This document shows, piece by piece, positions 1-9,405 of a stretch of DNA of 64,000 nt; position 1 is the stretch's first letter, and each line of letters opens with the position of its first letter. The notes beneath the pieces were generated by a model. It ran no database searches, was not told where the DNA came from, and was given only the letters and a program-made list of their open reading frames with translations. The stretch is taken from positions 85,719 to 149,718 of the forward strand of contig JAIRVP010000079.1 of assembly GCA_031253835.1 (NCBI GenBank), written 5' to 3'. A program made the position numbers and the translations under genes. The DNA is from Burkholderia sp. GTDB taxonomy: Bacteria; Pseudomonadota; Gammaproteobacteria; Burkholderiales; Burkholderiaceae.

Positions 1-400
1 CTAAATGGGTTTCAAACGTCGCGATGCAGGTTACAAGCAAAAATAATCACAAGAAATTTGGAAATATTTGGGGATGTTTCTGCCTGAAATATCGAACCGG
101 AACAGGCAGTAAATCGCTTCCGAAAACGGCAATAACGACCGCCTTTCGCTCGCCATCGCGTAGAAAATGCCGCTCCGCACCGCCCGTCGCGGCTGCCCGG
201 GCGTGAACCTTTCATCCCGCGACCGGAATAATCGGCATTTGAATGTTTTCCGTCAGATAAATGGCGTGCGTTTTTTTGCCGATTTCTTTTCCCTAGAATC
301 GATTTCGACTCGATATTTCATTTAAAGGCATGCATTACGTTCACGCATCGGATGTGCGACACGCCGCGGCCCCCGCCGCGCGTCGCGAAGGAGCGGCGCG
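1..400. other. Intergenic region upstream of the acyltransferase gene
   Basis: No gene is supported here. The first 330 bases are clearly less GC-rich than the rest of the window, with runs of A and T around 30-100 and 240-330, as expected for a promoter-bearing spacer. The two short overlapping open frames on opposite strands (about 60 residues each) have no recognisable motif and look like chance. A good ribosome binding site, AAGGAG at 388-393, belongs to the next gene. Confidence 0.5.
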
Positions 401-1465
401 ATGACGGGCATCTCGCGACCCGCTGACCTGACCCCGCCGCAACACGGCCGCATCGTCCAGCTCGACGGGCTGCGCGCGATCGCGGTGGGCGCCGTGTTCC
501 TGCAGCACGCGCTGAAAGCGCCGCTGTGGATGGGCGTCGACCTGTTCTTCGTGCTGAGCGGCCTGCTGATCACCGGCATCCTGCTCGATCGCAAGGCGCG
601 CGGGCAGTCGTACTTCAGCCATTTCTATGCGCGCCGCGTGCGCCGCATCCTGCCGCCGTACGTGCTGCTGCTGGTGGTGTCGACGATCCTGTTCGGCGCG
701 AGCTGGCTGCCGCACTGGCCGTGGTTTGCGTTTTTCTCGACCAACATCGGGCTGTCGCTCGGCAGCATCGGCCATGACAGCCTGAACGTGCTGTGGTCGC
801 TCGCGGTCGAGGAGCAGTTCTACATCTTCTGGCCGTTCGTCGTGCTGTGGTGCTCGGAGCGCGCGCTGCTGTGGGTCGCCGCCGCGCTGGTCGTCGCCGC
901 ACCCGTGCTGCGCGCGGTCGCGACGCCGTGGTTCGACTCGTTCTGGCCGATCTACTACCTGACGCCGTTCCGGATGGACCTGCTCGCGGCCGGCGCGCTG
1001 CTCGCGATCGTGCTGCGCCGCGACCGGCGCGCGCTGGAGCCGTTCTACCCGCTCGCGATCGTCGGCGCGCTCGTGTCGCTCGCGATCCTCGGCTGGCTGC
1101 ACCTGTCGTTCCCGCGCTTCCGCGCGGCGAACACGCCGCTGTCGAATGCGGCGCTCTACAGCATCTCGCTGCTGCTGTGCACGTCGATCGTCGTGATCGC
1201 GCTGCGCGGCCGCGGCCTCGTGCAACGCGTGCTGACCAACCCGATGCTCGTCTACGTCGGCACCGTCAGCTACACCGTGTACCTGATCCACCTGAGCGTG
1301 CTGTATGCGCTCTGGCCGCTGCACCTGAACCGCTTCGTCACGGCCGCGCTCGCGCTGGCGATCACGCTCGCCTACGCGACCCTGAGCTGGTACGGCTTCG
1401 AACGGCGCCTGACGCGCGGCCCCGCACGCCGCGCGCTGCCGGCCGCCGCCGGCACGACCGCCTGA
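401..1465 (+). CDS. Acyltransferase 3 family membrane protein (O-antigen/exopolysaccharide O-acyltransferase)
   Basis: A 354-residue integral membrane protein of the acyltransferase 3 family, which transfers acetyl or other acyl groups to sugars of surface polysaccharides. The family hallmarks are visible: LDGLRAIAV near residue 25, the segment WMGVDLFFVLSGLLITGIL near residues 45-65, and YARRVRRILPPY near 75-90, followed by about eight further hydrophobic segments. The start at 401 has AAGGAG seven bases upstream. It sits 35 bases before gmd on the same strand, so it probably modifies a D-rhamnose-containing glycan. The exact substrate cannot be read from sequence. Confidence 0.85.
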   Translation: MTGISRPADLTPPQHGRIVQLDGLRAIAVGAVFLQHALKAPLWMGVDLFFVLSGLLITGILLDRKARGQSYFSHFYARRVRRILPPYVLLLVVSTILFGASWLPHWPWFAFFSTNIGLSLGSIGHDSLNVLWSLAVEEQFYIFWPFVVLWCSERALLWVAAALVVAAPVLRAVATPWFDSFWPIYYLTPFRMDLLAAGALLAIVLRRDRRALEPFYPLAIVGALVSLAILGWLHLSFPRFRAANTPLSNAALYSISLLLCTSIVVIALRGRGLVQRVLTNPMLVYVGTVSYTVYLIHLSVLYALWPLHLNRFVTAALALAITLAYATLSWYGFERRLTRGPARRALPAAAGTTA

Positions 1466-1500
1466 ATTTCACCATCCATCGTTTCTACCAGGACAACGCC

Positions 1501-2547
1501 ATGAGCCAAACTCGTAAAAAGGCCATCATCACCGGGATTTCGGGTCAAGACGGTGCGTACCTGACCAAGCTGCTGCTCGACAAGGGCTACGAGGTCACCG
1601 GCACCTACCGCCGCACCAGCTCGGTGAATTTCTGGCGCATCGCCGAGCTCGGCGTCGACACGCACCCGAACCTCACGCTCGTCGAACACGACCTGACCGA
1701 CGCCGGCTCGAGCCTGCGCCTGCTCGAACGCACGCAGCCCGACGAGCTGTACAACCTCGCCGCGCAGAGCTTCGTCGGCGTATCGTTCGACCAGCCGGTG
1801 ACGACCGCCGAAGTGACCGGCATCGGCCCGCTGAACCTGCTCGAGGCGATCCGCGTCGTGAGCCCGAAGACGCGCTTCTACCAGGCATCGACGTCGGAGA
1901 TGTTCGGCAAGGTGCAGGCGATTCCGCAGACCGAAACGACCGCGTTCTACCCGCGCAGCCCGTACGGCGTCGCGAAGCTGTACGCGCACTGGATGACCGT
2001 GAACTACCGCGAGTCGTACGGCCTGTTCGGCAGCAGCGGCATCCTGTTCAACCACGAGTCGCCGCTGCGCGGCCGCGAGTTCGTCACACGCAAGATCACC
2101 GACACGATCGCGAAGATCAAGCTCGGCAAGGCGACGCGCCTCGAGCTCGGCAACCTCGACGCGAAGCGCGACTGGGGCTTTGCACTCGAGTACGTCGAAG
2201 GGATGTGGCGCATGCTGCAGGCCGACGAGCCCGACACCTACGTGCTGGCGACCAACCGCACCGAAACCGTGCGCGACTTCGTGCGGATGGCATTCGCGGC
2301 GGCCGGCTACCAGATCGAATGGACCGGCAAGGGCGAGCAGGAACGCGGCCTCGACGCGGCGACCGGCAACGTGCTCGTCGAAGTGAATCCGAAGTTCTAC
2401 CGCCCTGCCGAGGTAGACCTGCTGATCGGCTGCGCGGACAAGGCCAAATCCAAGCTCGGCTGGGCACCGGAGACGACGCTCGAACAACTTTGCCAGATGA
2501 TGGTCGAAGCTGATTTGACGCGGAACCAACACCATGACACGTTCTGA
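1501..2547 (+). CDS. gmd: GDP-mannose 4,6-dehydratase
   Basis: A 348-residue short-chain dehydrogenase/reductase (extended SDR) converting GDP-D-mannose to GDP-4-keto-6-deoxy-D-mannose. The Rossmann motif GISGQDGAYL lies at residues 10-20, STSEMFGK near 125, and the catalytic YxxxK as PYGVAKLYAHW near 155. Length is normal for Gmd. The open frame extends far upstream, but the ATG at 1501 gives the conserved N-terminus. It overlaps rmd by 14 bases, so the two are translationally linked. Together they make GDP-D-rhamnose for LPS or exopolysaccharide. Confidence 0.95.
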   Translation: MSQTRKKAIITGISGQDGAYLTKLLLDKGYEVTGTYRRTSSVNFWRIAELGVDTHPNLTLVEHDLTDAGSSLRLLERTQPDELYNLAAQSFVGVSFDQPVTTAEVTGIGPLNLLEAIRVVSPKTRFYQASTSEMFGKVQAIPQTETTAFYPRSPYGVAKLYAHWMTVNYRESYGLFGSSGILFNHESPLRGREFVTRKITDTIAKIKLGKATRLELGNLDAKRDWGFALEYVEGMWRMLQADEPDTYVLATNRTETVRDFVRMAFAAAGYQIEWTGKGEQERGLDAATGNVLVEVNPKFYRPAEVDLLIGCADKAKSKLGWAPETTLEQLCQMMVEADLTRNQHHDTF

Positions 2548-3499
2548 AACCGGACGCCCGTCGCGCCGTGCGTTCGTCACGGGCCTGACGGGCTTCACGG
2601 GCCGTTACATGGCCGAACGCCTGCAGGCGGCCGGCTATGACGTCTGGGGCACGGTCGCGCCCGGCGCGCCGCGCCCCGACGATCCGGCGTTCGCGCACTG
2701 CACGCTGCTGCCCGTCGACCTGCTCGACGCGGATGCGATGCGCGCGGCCGCGGCCGATGCACGGCCCGATGCGGTCGTGCATCTCGCCGCGCGCGCGCAC
2801 GTCGCACAGGATGAGCCGTCGCAGACCTACGCGGTCAACATCGCCGGCACGCGCAACCTGCTGGCCGCGCTCGCGGGCCTCGACCACCGCCCGTCGGCCG
2901 TGCTGCTGGCAAGCAGCGCGAACGTCTACGGCAATTCGACGGCCGGCGTGCTCGACGAATCCGTCGCGCCGGCCCCGCCGAACGACTACGCGGTCAGCAA
3001 GCTCGCGATGGAATACGCGGCGAAGCTGTGGGCCGACCGGCTGCCGATCGTGATCGCGCGGCCATTCAACTACACGGGTGTCGGCCAGAGCGATGCGTAC
3101 CTGCTGCCGAAGCTCGTCGCGCACTACGCGCGCAACGCACCGCGGATTTCGCTCGGCAACCTCGACGTGAGCCGCGATTTCTCCGACGTGCGCGACGTGA
3201 CGGCCGCCTACCTGAAGCTGGTCGAAGCCGCGCCGGCCGGCGAGACGTTCAACGTGTGCTCGGAGCGCGCGTATTCGCTGAAGGAAGTGCTGGCGATGCT
3301 GTCGCGCATCGCCGGTTACGTGATCGACGTGACGATCGATCCGCGCTTCGTGCGGCACAACGAGGTGAAAAGCCTGAGCGGGTCGCGCGCCAAACTGCGG
3401 CGCGCGGTGGGTGAATTGCCCGTCACGCCGCTCGATGAAACGCTGCAGTGGATGGTCGACGCGATGCGCGACGCGCCGCCGCACGGGCATGCCGGCTGA
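2534..3499 (+). CDS. rmd: GDP-6-deoxy-4-keto-D-mannose reductase
   Basis: A 321-residue extended SDR that reduces the Gmd product to GDP-D-rhamnose. Visible features are the glycine-rich nucleotide motif TGLTGFTGRY at residues 17-26, the catalytic NDYAVSKLAMEY near 155, and RPFNYTGVGQ near 180, which I recall as typical of Rmd. The start overlaps the gmd end by 14 bases. A strong hairpin terminator follows about 45 bases after the stop, closing the polysaccharide operon. GDP-fucose synthase is the main alternative, but that enzyme has a different C-terminal epimerase signature. Confidence 0.88.
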   Translation: MTRSETGRPSRRAFVTGLTGFTGRYMAERLQAAGYDVWGTVAPGAPRPDDPAFAHCTLLPVDLLDADAMRAAAADARPDAVVHLAARAHVAQDEPSQTYAVNIAGTRNLLAALAGLDHRPSAVLLASSANVYGNSTAGVLDESVAPAPPNDYAVSKLAMEYAAKLWADRLPIVIARPFNYTGVGQSDAYLLPKLVAHYARNAPRISLGNLDVSRDFSDVRDVTAAYLKLVEAAPAGETFNVCSERAYSLKEVLAMLSRIAGYVIDVTIDPRFVRHNEVKSLSGSRAKLRRAVGELPVTPLDETLQWMVDAMRDAPPHGHAG

Positions 3500-3543
3500 C
3501 CCGGGCGACGCCGCGCACATGCGATGGCGTACGCGGAAACGAC

Positions 3544-3577
3544 AACGGGCCGCTCTTTCGAGCGGCCCGTTTCATTT
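3544..3577 (+). terminator. Rho-independent terminator after rmd
   Basis: A perfect 12-bp stem (3544-3555 with 3560-3571) closes a TTTC loop and is followed by TCATTT. It ends the acyltransferase-gmd-rmd unit and lies between the convergent rmd and metZ genes, so it may work in both directions. Confidence 0.85.
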
Positions 3578-3603
3578 GCCGGCCCGGAAACCGGCGGCGC
3601 AGC

Positions 3604-4794
3604 TCAGCCTTCGAGACCGCGCGCGAGATCGGCGCGAACGTCGGCGGCGTGCTCGAGGCCGACCGCCAGGCGGATCAGCCCTTCGGTGATCCCGGCGGCC
3701 GCACGCGCTTCCGGCGTGATGCGGCCGTGCGTCGTGGTGGCCGGATGCGTGATCGTCGTGCGCGTGTCGCCGAGGTTGCCGGTGATCGACACCAGCTTCG
3801 TGCCGTCGATCACGCGCCATGCGTTCGCGCGCTGCTGCTCGGGCGTGTCGCCCTTCAGCTCGAACGACACGATCGCGCCGCCCGCCTTCTGCTGGCGCTT
3901 CGCGAGTTCATGCTGCGGATGCGATTCGAGGCCCGGGTAGAACACGCGCGCGACGGCCGGATGCGAATCGAGCCAGCGCGCGATTTCCAGCGCGTTCGCC
4001 GATTGCTTCTCGACGCGCAGCGACAGCGTCTCCATCCCCTTCAGCAGCACCCACGCGTTGAAGGCCGACAGCGTCGGGCCCGCGCTGCGCACGAACGGGA
4101 ACACCTTGCCCATGATGAATTCCTTCGAGCCGACCAGCGCGCCGCCGAGCACGCGGCCCTGCCCGTCGAGGAATTTCGTCGCCGAGTGCATCACGACGTC
4201 CGCGCCGAGCTTCAGCGGCTGCTGCAGCACCGGGCTGCAGAAACAGTTGTCGACGACGAACAGCGCGTTCGCGGCCTTCGCGATCTTGCCGATCGCCTCG
4301 ATATCGGCGAGTTCGGTCAGCGGGTTCGACGGCGTCTCGAGGAAGAACATCTTCGTTTCCGGCCGCACGGCTTCCTGCCATGCGTTCAGGTCGGTCGGAT
4401 CGACGAAGGTCGTCGTGATCCCGAACTTGCTGAAGATCTGCGAGAACATCCCGAGCGTCGAGCCGAACAGGCTGCGCGAGCTGACGAGGTGGTCGCCGGC
4501 CTGCAGCGCGGACATCACGACCGACATGATCGCGGCCATCCCCGACGCCGTCGCGATGCACGCCTCGCCGCCCTCGAGCGCCGCGAGACGCTCCTGGAAC
4601 ATGGTGACGGTCGGGTTCGTGAAGCGCGAATAGGTGAAGTAGTCTTCCGAGTTCGCGAAGCGCTCGGCCGCGTCGGCCGCGCTCGAGAAGCAGAAGCTCG
4701 ACGTGAGGAACAGCGCTTCCGAGTGCTCGTTGAAGTCGCTGCGCAGCGTGCCTGCGCGCACGGCAAGCGTGTCGAAGTTGAGGGAGTCGTCCAT
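3604..4794 (-). CDS. metZ: O-succinylhomoserine sulfhydrylase
   Basis: A 396-residue PLP enzyme of the Cys/Met metabolism (gamma-synthase) family, making homocysteine from O-succinylhomoserine and sulfide in methionine synthesis. The PLP-lysine region SATKFLDGQGRVLGG is near residue 205 and TASGMAAIMSV near 85. The ATG at 4794 gives the usual start MDDSLNFDTLAVRAG. The longer frame upstream runs into the purF terminator and is not coding. The gene is transcribed separately from purF because a strong terminator lies between them. MetY-type O-acetylhomoserine sulfhydrylase is the alternative; length and gene order favour MetZ. Confidence 0.92.
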   Translation of the reverse strand: MDDSLNFDTLAVRAGTLRSDFNEHSEALFLTSSFCFSSAADAAERFANSEDYFTYSRFTNPTVTMFQERLAALEGGEACIATASGMAAIMSVVMSALQAGDHLVSSRSLFGSTLGMFSQIFSKFGITTTFVDPTDLNAWQEAVRPETKMFFLETPSNPLTELADIEAIGKIAKAANALFVVDNCFCSPVLQQPLKLGADVVMHSATKFLDGQGRVLGGALVGSKEFIMGKVFPFVRSAGPTLSAFNAWVLLKGMETLSLRVEKQSANALEIARWLDSHPAVARVFYPGLESHPQHELAKRQQKAGGAIVSFELKGDTPEQQRANAWRVIDGTKLVSITGNLGDTRTTITHPATTTHGRITPEARAAAGITEGLIRLAVGLEHAADVRADLARGLEG

Positions 4795-4849
4795 GTTCCG
4801 TTTTCCGTATCCGATGGCCGCGCGCATCGCGCAGGCCAGATCAAAACCA

Positions 4850-4894
4850 GGCCCAAAAACAAAAAGCCCGCTATGCGTCTGCATCAGCGGGCTT
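4850..4894 (-). terminator. Rho-independent terminator after purF
   Basis: On the minus strand an 8-9-bp stem (4886-4894 with 4864-4872) is followed by a T-rich tail, TTTTTGTTTTT. It ends the cvpA-purF transcript about 150 bases after the purF stop and insulates metZ. Confidence 0.85.
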
Positions 4895-5041
4895 CGGTGC
4901 GGTACGACAGCGATCGACTCGGGCCGGCTGTCGCCGGCCTTCGCTTTAGCTGTTTTGGGAAGTCGCCCCGCGTCCGCAAGCTGATATCAAATCGACGCAA
5001 GGCCACATCCTATCACGCTTCGCCGGAAGCGTGCGCCGGTG

Positions 5042-6574
5042 TCACTCGACCGACAGTTGCAGGTTCATCTGCGAACGCTCGGTGTCGCCGGCCGTGTCGC
5101 GATCGGCCTGCGACGCCGGTGCGAGACGCGCGCGCTCGATCGCATCGAGATACTCGGGCGTCACGTCGCCGGTGATGTAGTTGCCGTCGAAGCACGATGC
5201 CTCGAAGCGCTCGAGCTTCGGGTTGATGTCGCGCACCGCGCGGCGCAGGTCGTCGACGTCCTGGTAGATCAGGTGGTCGGCGCCGATCATCTTCGCGACT
5301 TCTTCGTCGGTGCGGCCGTGTGCGACGAGCTCGCCGCGCGTCGGCATGTCGATGCCGTACACGTTCGGGAACTTCACGGGCGGCGCGGCCGACGCGAAGA
5401 TCACCGACTTCGCGCCCGCATCGCGCGCCATCTGCACGATTTCATGCGAGGTCGTGCCGCGCACGATCGAGTCGTCGACGATCAGCACGTTCTTGTCCTT
5501 GAACTCGATGCTCATCGCGTTGAGCTTCTGGCGCACCGACTTCTTGCGCACGGCCTGCCCCGGCATGATGAACGTACGGCCGACGTAACGGTTCTTGAAG
5601 AAACCCTCGCGATACTCGACGCCGAGCTTCGCGGCGACCTGCATCGCAGCCGGGCGCGACGAATCGGGAATCGGCATCACGACGTCGATCGGCACGTTCG
5701 GCAGCTCGCGCTTGATCTTCTCGGCGAGGTAGTCGCCCATGCGCAGGCGCACGTTGTAGACGGGCACGCCGTCGAGGCACGAATCCGGACGCGCGAGGTA
5801 CACGTATTCGAACATGCACGGATTCAGCGTCGGCTGCTCCGCGCACTGCTGGCTGTGGAAGTTGCCGGCCGGATCGATGAAGATCGCTTCACCCGGCTGC
5901 ACGTCGCGCACGAATTCGAAGCCGATGCCTTCGACGGCCACCGATTCCGACGCGACCATCCACTCGGTGCCGTGCTCCGTTTCGAGCTTGCCGATGCACA
6001 GCGGGCGGATGCCGAACGGATCGCGGAACGCGAGCAGGCCGTAGCCGGCGATCAGCGACACGATCGCATACGAACCCTGCAGGCGGCGATGCACGCCCGA
6101 GACCGCCTTGAACACCGACGCCGGATCGAGCTCGAGGCCGGTGGTCGACAGTTGCAGCTCGTGCGCGAACACGTTGAGCAGCACTTCGCTGTCGGAATTG
6201 GTGTTGATGTGCCGGCGGTCGATCCGGAACATCTCGTCCTTCAGTTGCTGCCAGTTCGTCAGGTTGCCGTTGTGCGCGAGGATGATCCCGAACGGCGCGT
6301 TCACGTAGAACGGCTGTGCTTCGGCTTCGCTCGACGCCGAACCGGCCGTCGGGTAGCGCACCTGGCCGATGCCGTAGGTACCGGGCAGGCTGCGCATGTT
6401 GCGCGTGCGGAACACGTCGCGCACCATGCCGTTCGCCTTGTACATGTGGAAATTGCTGCCGTCCGCCGTCGCGATGCCCGCCGCGTCCTGACCGCGATGC
6501 TGCAGCAGCAGCAGGCTGTCATAGATCAGCTGATTGACCGGGGATTGGGAGATAACACCTACGATGCCGCACAT
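5042..6574 (-). CDS. purF: Amidophosphoribosyltransferase
   Basis: A 510-residue enzyme catalysing the first committed step of purine synthesis, PRPP plus glutamine to phosphoribosylamine. The N-terminus MCGIVGVI places the catalytic Cys at residue 2 after Met removal, typical of class II glutamine amidotransferases. The PRPP-binding motif VLIVDDSIVRGTTS is near residue 365. Length is standard. It lies 51 bases after cvpA on the same strand, the same order as the E. coli cvpA-purF operon. Confidence 0.97.
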   Translation of the reverse strand: MCGIVGVISQSPVNQLIYDSLLLLQHRGQDAAGIATADGSNFHMYKANGMVRDVFRTRNMRSLPGTYGIGQVRYPTAGSASSEAEAQPFYVNAPFGIILAHNGNLTNWQQLKDEMFRIDRRHINTNSDSEVLLNVFAHELQLSTTGLELDPASVFKAVSGVHRRLQGSYAIVSLIAGYGLLAFRDPFGIRPLCIGKLETEHGTEWMVASESVAVEGIGFEFVRDVQPGEAIFIDPAGNFHSQQCAEQPTLNPCMFEYVYLARPDSCLDGVPVYNVRLRMGDYLAEKIKRELPNVPIDVVMPIPDSSRPAAMQVAAKLGVEYREGFFKNRYVGRTFIMPGQAVRKKSVRQKLNAMSIEFKDKNVLIVDDSIVRGTTSHEIVQMARDAGAKSVIFASAAPPVKFPNVYGIDMPTRGELVAHGRTDEEVAKMIGADHLIYQDVDDLRRAVRDINPKLERFEASCFDGNYITGDVTPEYLDAIERARLAPASQADRDTAGDTERSQMNLQLSVE

Positions 6575-6625
6575 GGCATGTCCTTCAAGATGACAAAATC
6601 GGTTCCGTCCTGCCCGGCCGCGCCG

Positions 6626-7120
6626 TCACACGCGTACGTACTGGGCCATGCCGTCGGGCAGGAGCTGCTTCAGCTCGTGCACGCCCTGTTCGGCGAAAGG
6701 ACGCAATAGCGCATTGCGCCAGAAATCCTGTTTGGGCAGTTCGGTCAGCCCGGCCGCCGCGACCAGCAGCACCACCAGCACACAGCCGCGGACGAGCCCG
6801 AACATCATGCCCAGCGAGCGGTCGACGCCGCCCAGGCCACTCGCCTGCGCGATCCGCGACAGCAGCGCGTTTGCGACACCGGCAACCAGCACGACGCCGA
6901 TCACGAGCAGCGCGAAGGCGATCACCCATTGCGTCAGCGCGCCGCCCGGCCAGTTCGCCGGAATGTACGGCACGACCAGTCCGACGTAGCGGCCCGCGAT
7001 CACGATCGCCGCAATCCAGCCGATCAGCCCGAATATCTCCGACACGAAGCCGCGCCACGCACCGCGCAGCGCCGACAACACGATCACCGCCAATACAGCG
7101 TAGTCGAAAGCCGTCAGCAT
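6626..7120 (-). CDS. cvpA: CvpA family inner-membrane protein
   Basis: A 164-residue protein with four hydrophobic segments, beginning MLTAFDYAVLAVIVLSALRG, which matches the CvpA family (named for colicin V production; the molecular role is not settled and envelope-stress roles have been reported). It stands five bases after dedD and 51 before purF, so the three genes form one operon in the common proteobacterial order folC-dedD-cvpA-purF. Confidence 0.9.
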   Translation of the reverse strand: MLTAFDYAVLAVIVLSALRGAWRGFVSEIFGLIGWIAAIVIAGRYVGLVVPYIPANWPGGALTQWVIAFALLVIGVVLVAGVANALLSRIAQASGLGGVDRSLGMMFGLVRGCVLVVLLVAAAGLTELPKQDFWRNALLRPFAEQGVHELKQLLPDGMAQYVRV

Positions 7121-7126
7121 CGTGCG

Positions 7127-7966
7127 TTACTGCGTCAGACCGGCTTCGCGCACCTTCGCGATCGCGGCGGAGGCCGCCGAGCGATCCGCGAACGGGCCCG
7201 CACGCAACAGTGTAGCCGTGCTGCCGTCTGCCTGCTTGCTATGCTCGACATATGCGGGCACACCCGCCGATTTCAATTTGGTCGCCCACGAACGGGCTGT
7301 CGCGGCGTCCTTGAACGACCCGAGCTGCACCGCGAAGCGCGCACCGGCCGGCGAAGCCGGCGACGATGCGTCGCCGCTGTCCGGGCTCGCGGCGTCGGCA
7401 TTCGCGACGGTCGCGGGCGCAGGCTTCGGCGCCGCCGGTTTCGCCGCGGGGGCGGCCGGCTTCGGCGCGGGCTTCGGCGGCGTCACGCTCGCCGTGGTCG
7501 TCGTATCGGGTTTCGCGGCCGGCTTGGCTGCGGGCGCCGGCACCGGAGCCGGTGCGGCCACGACAGCCGTGTCGGATGCCGGCGGTTCGTCATGCGCGAC
7601 GCCGGCCTGCACGTCGGACGCATCGTCGTCACGCGGCGCGACCGCCTGGTGCGCGGGCCGGTTCGGGATGTCGATCGCGATGTCGTCCGTGACCGGCTTC
7701 GGGTGCGAATCGAGCACCATCGGCAACACGATCACGGCCGCCACGACGAGCGCGATCGCGCCGACGAGGCGACGGCGTGCACGTTGCTTTTCTGGAAGGG
7801 TCGGATCGAGGAGCAGCGCGTCCGATTCCGGACGCTCGGTGCGGCGCGAGCGGCGCTCGACGCGTTCAGTGGTGCGCTCCGTGCGCACGTTCCGGGAGGC
7901 CCCGGTGCGACCGCCGCGCCGCGGGGGCGCGTCGTCGTCTTTTTTGCCGAACGAGAAAATTCCCAT
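7127..7966 (-). CDS. dedD: SPOR-domain protein DedD-like
   Basis: A 279-residue single-pass membrane protein. A charged cytoplasmic N-terminus (MGIFSFGKKDDD) is followed by one membrane segment near residues 67-88 (LVGAIALVVAAVIVLPMVL), a long Ala/Pro/Lys-rich periplasmic linker, and a C-terminal SPOR domain of about 70 residues (FAVQLGSFKDAATARSW to the end). SPOR domains bind denuded septal peptidoglycan, so a role in cell division is expected. It lies between folC and cvpA, as in many proteobacteria. Confidence 0.88.
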   Translation of the reverse strand: MGIFSFGKKDDDAPPRRGGRTGASRNVRTERTTERVERRSRRTERPESDALLLDPTLPEKQRARRRLVGAIALVVAAVIVLPMVLDSHPKPVTDDIAIDIPNRPAHQAVAPRDDDASDVQAGVAHDEPPASDTAVVAAPAPVPAPAAKPAAKPDTTTTASVTPPKPAPKPAAPAAKPAAPKPAPATVANADAASPDSGDASSPASPAGARFAVQLGSFKDAATARSWATKLKSAGVPAYVEHSKQADGSTATLLRAGPFADRSAASAAIAKVREAGLTQ

Positions 7967-7995
7967 GAATGGCTGAGTCCGAAACTGCCCGTCAG

Positions 7996-9306
7996 TCAGT
8001 GTTGCTGCGATTTACGGTAGGCCAGCACGCCGGCAACCGTATGGAAACTGCCGAAAACCACGATTCTATCATTCTCGGATGCTCTTTTTAGTGCATCGCG
8101 AAACGCTTCTGCAGGCGACGCGTAACGCGTCACGCTCGAATCGGGCCCCTCCTCCACGCCGGCCTTGCGCAGCGCGGCTTCCAGCTGCTCCGCGGAGGCC
8201 GCACGCGGCAGCGGCAGGTCGGTCACGCACCAGTGGTCGATCTCGCCCTTCAGGTGCTGCAGCACGCCGTCGATGTCCTTGTCGTGCATCGCGCCGAACA
8301 CCGCATACGTGTACGGGAAGAAGCCCATGTTGCCGAGGTTCTGCTCGAGCACGGCCGATGCGTGCGGATTGTGCGCGACGTCGAGCACGATCGCCGGCTT
8401 GCCGGGCAGCACCTGGAAGCGCCCCGGCAGCTCGACGTTCGCGAGCCCGAGCCGGATGTCCTGCGCGGACACCGGCAGTACCGGGCGCAGCGCCTCGAGC
8501 GCGGCGAGCGCGGCCGATGCATTGATCAGCTGATTCGCGCCGCGCAGCGCCGGATAGGCAAGCGCCGGATAGCGCTTCTCGCGGCCGAGGTAGCTCCACT
8601 GCTGGCGCTCCGCGCCGGCCTGCGCCTCGTAGCGGAAATCGCGGCCGACGAGCCACAGGTCGGCGCCGATCGCTTCGGCGTGGTCGACCAGCGTTTGCGG
8701 TGCGGCCGGATCGCCGCAGATCGCCGGCTTGCCCGCGCGGAAGATCCCGGCCTTCTCGAACGCGATCTTCTCGCGCGTGTCGCCGAGGTATTCGGTGTGG
8801 TCGATGTCGATGCTCGTGACGATCGCGCAATCGGTATCGATGATGTTGACCGCGTCGAGCCGGCCGCCGAGGCCGACTTCGAGGATCACCGCGTCGAGCC
8901 CGCGCGACGCGAACAGGTGCAGGATCGCGAGCGTCGTGAATTCGAAATACGTGAGCGACACGGGCTCGGGCAGCGACGTGCGTGCAGCTTCGACGGCCTC
9001 GAAGTGCGGCAGCAGTTCGTCATCGGTGACGTTCTGGCCGTTCACGCGTGCGCGCTCGTTGAATTCGAGCAGGTGCGGCGACGTGTGGCAGCCGACCTTG
9101 TAGCCCGCGCGCACGAGGATCGTCTCGAGGAACGCGCAGGTCGAGCCCTTGCCGTTCGTGCCGCCGACGGTGATGACGGGGCATGCGAATTCGAGCTGCA
9201 GCGCCGCCTTGACCTGCCCGATGCGGGTCAGGCCCATGTCGATGCCGACCGGGTGCGCGCGTTCGAGGTGCGAAAGCCACGCGTCGAGAGTGGGAAAAGT
9301 GCTCAT
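7996..9306 (-). CDS. folC: Bifunctional dihydrofolate/folylpolyglutamate synthase
   Basis: A 436-residue Mur-ligase-family enzyme that joins dihydropteroate to glutamate and extends polyglutamate tails. The ATP-binding loop TVGGTNGKGSTCAFLE is near residue 45, and the second motif GGRLDAVNIID near 150. Length is normal. It is 29 bases upstream of dedD. A strong terminator separates it from the preceding accD gene, so its promoter lies in the 99-base gap. Confidence 0.95.
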   Translation of the reverse strand: MSTFPTLDAWLSHLERAHPVGIDMGLTRIGQVKAALQLEFACPVITVGGTNGKGSTCAFLETILVRAGYKVGCHTSPHLLEFNERARVNGQNVTDDELLPHFEAVEAARTSLPEPVSLTYFEFTTLAILHLFASRGLDAVILEVGLGGRLDAVNIIDTDCAIVTSIDIDHTEYLGDTREKIAFEKAGIFRAGKPAICGDPAAPQTLVDHAEAIGADLWLVGRDFRYEAQAGAERQQWSYLGREKRYPALAYPALRGANQLINASAALAALEALRPVLPVSAQDIRLGLANVELPGRFQVLPGKPAIVLDVAHNPHASAVLEQNLGNMGFFPYTYAVFGAMHDKDIDGVLQHLKGEIDHWCVTDLPLPRAASAEQLEAALRKAGVEEGPDSSVTRYASPAEAFRDALKRASENDRIVVFGSFHTVAGVLAYRKSQQH

Positions 9307-9340
9307 CGGATCAAATCTGGATCGGTACCGCCACTACGCC

Positions 9341-9384
9341 AAAAAACGAAGCGCGCCGCCTGACGCTGAAGCCAGGCGACGCGC
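9341..9384 (-). terminator. Rho-independent terminator after accD
   Basis: A 12-bp stem with one mismatch (9351-9362 with 9373-9384) is followed on the minus strand by TTCGTTTTTTGG. It closes the trp-accD transcript and separates it from folC. Confidence 0.85.
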
Positions 9385-9405
9385 AGAGTCACAACCTTGC
9401 GCCGG

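Noticed and set aside
3448..5175. Long Arg-rich plus-strand frame opposite metZ
   Set aside because: It is antisense to metZ, runs through two terminators and has no recognisable domain.
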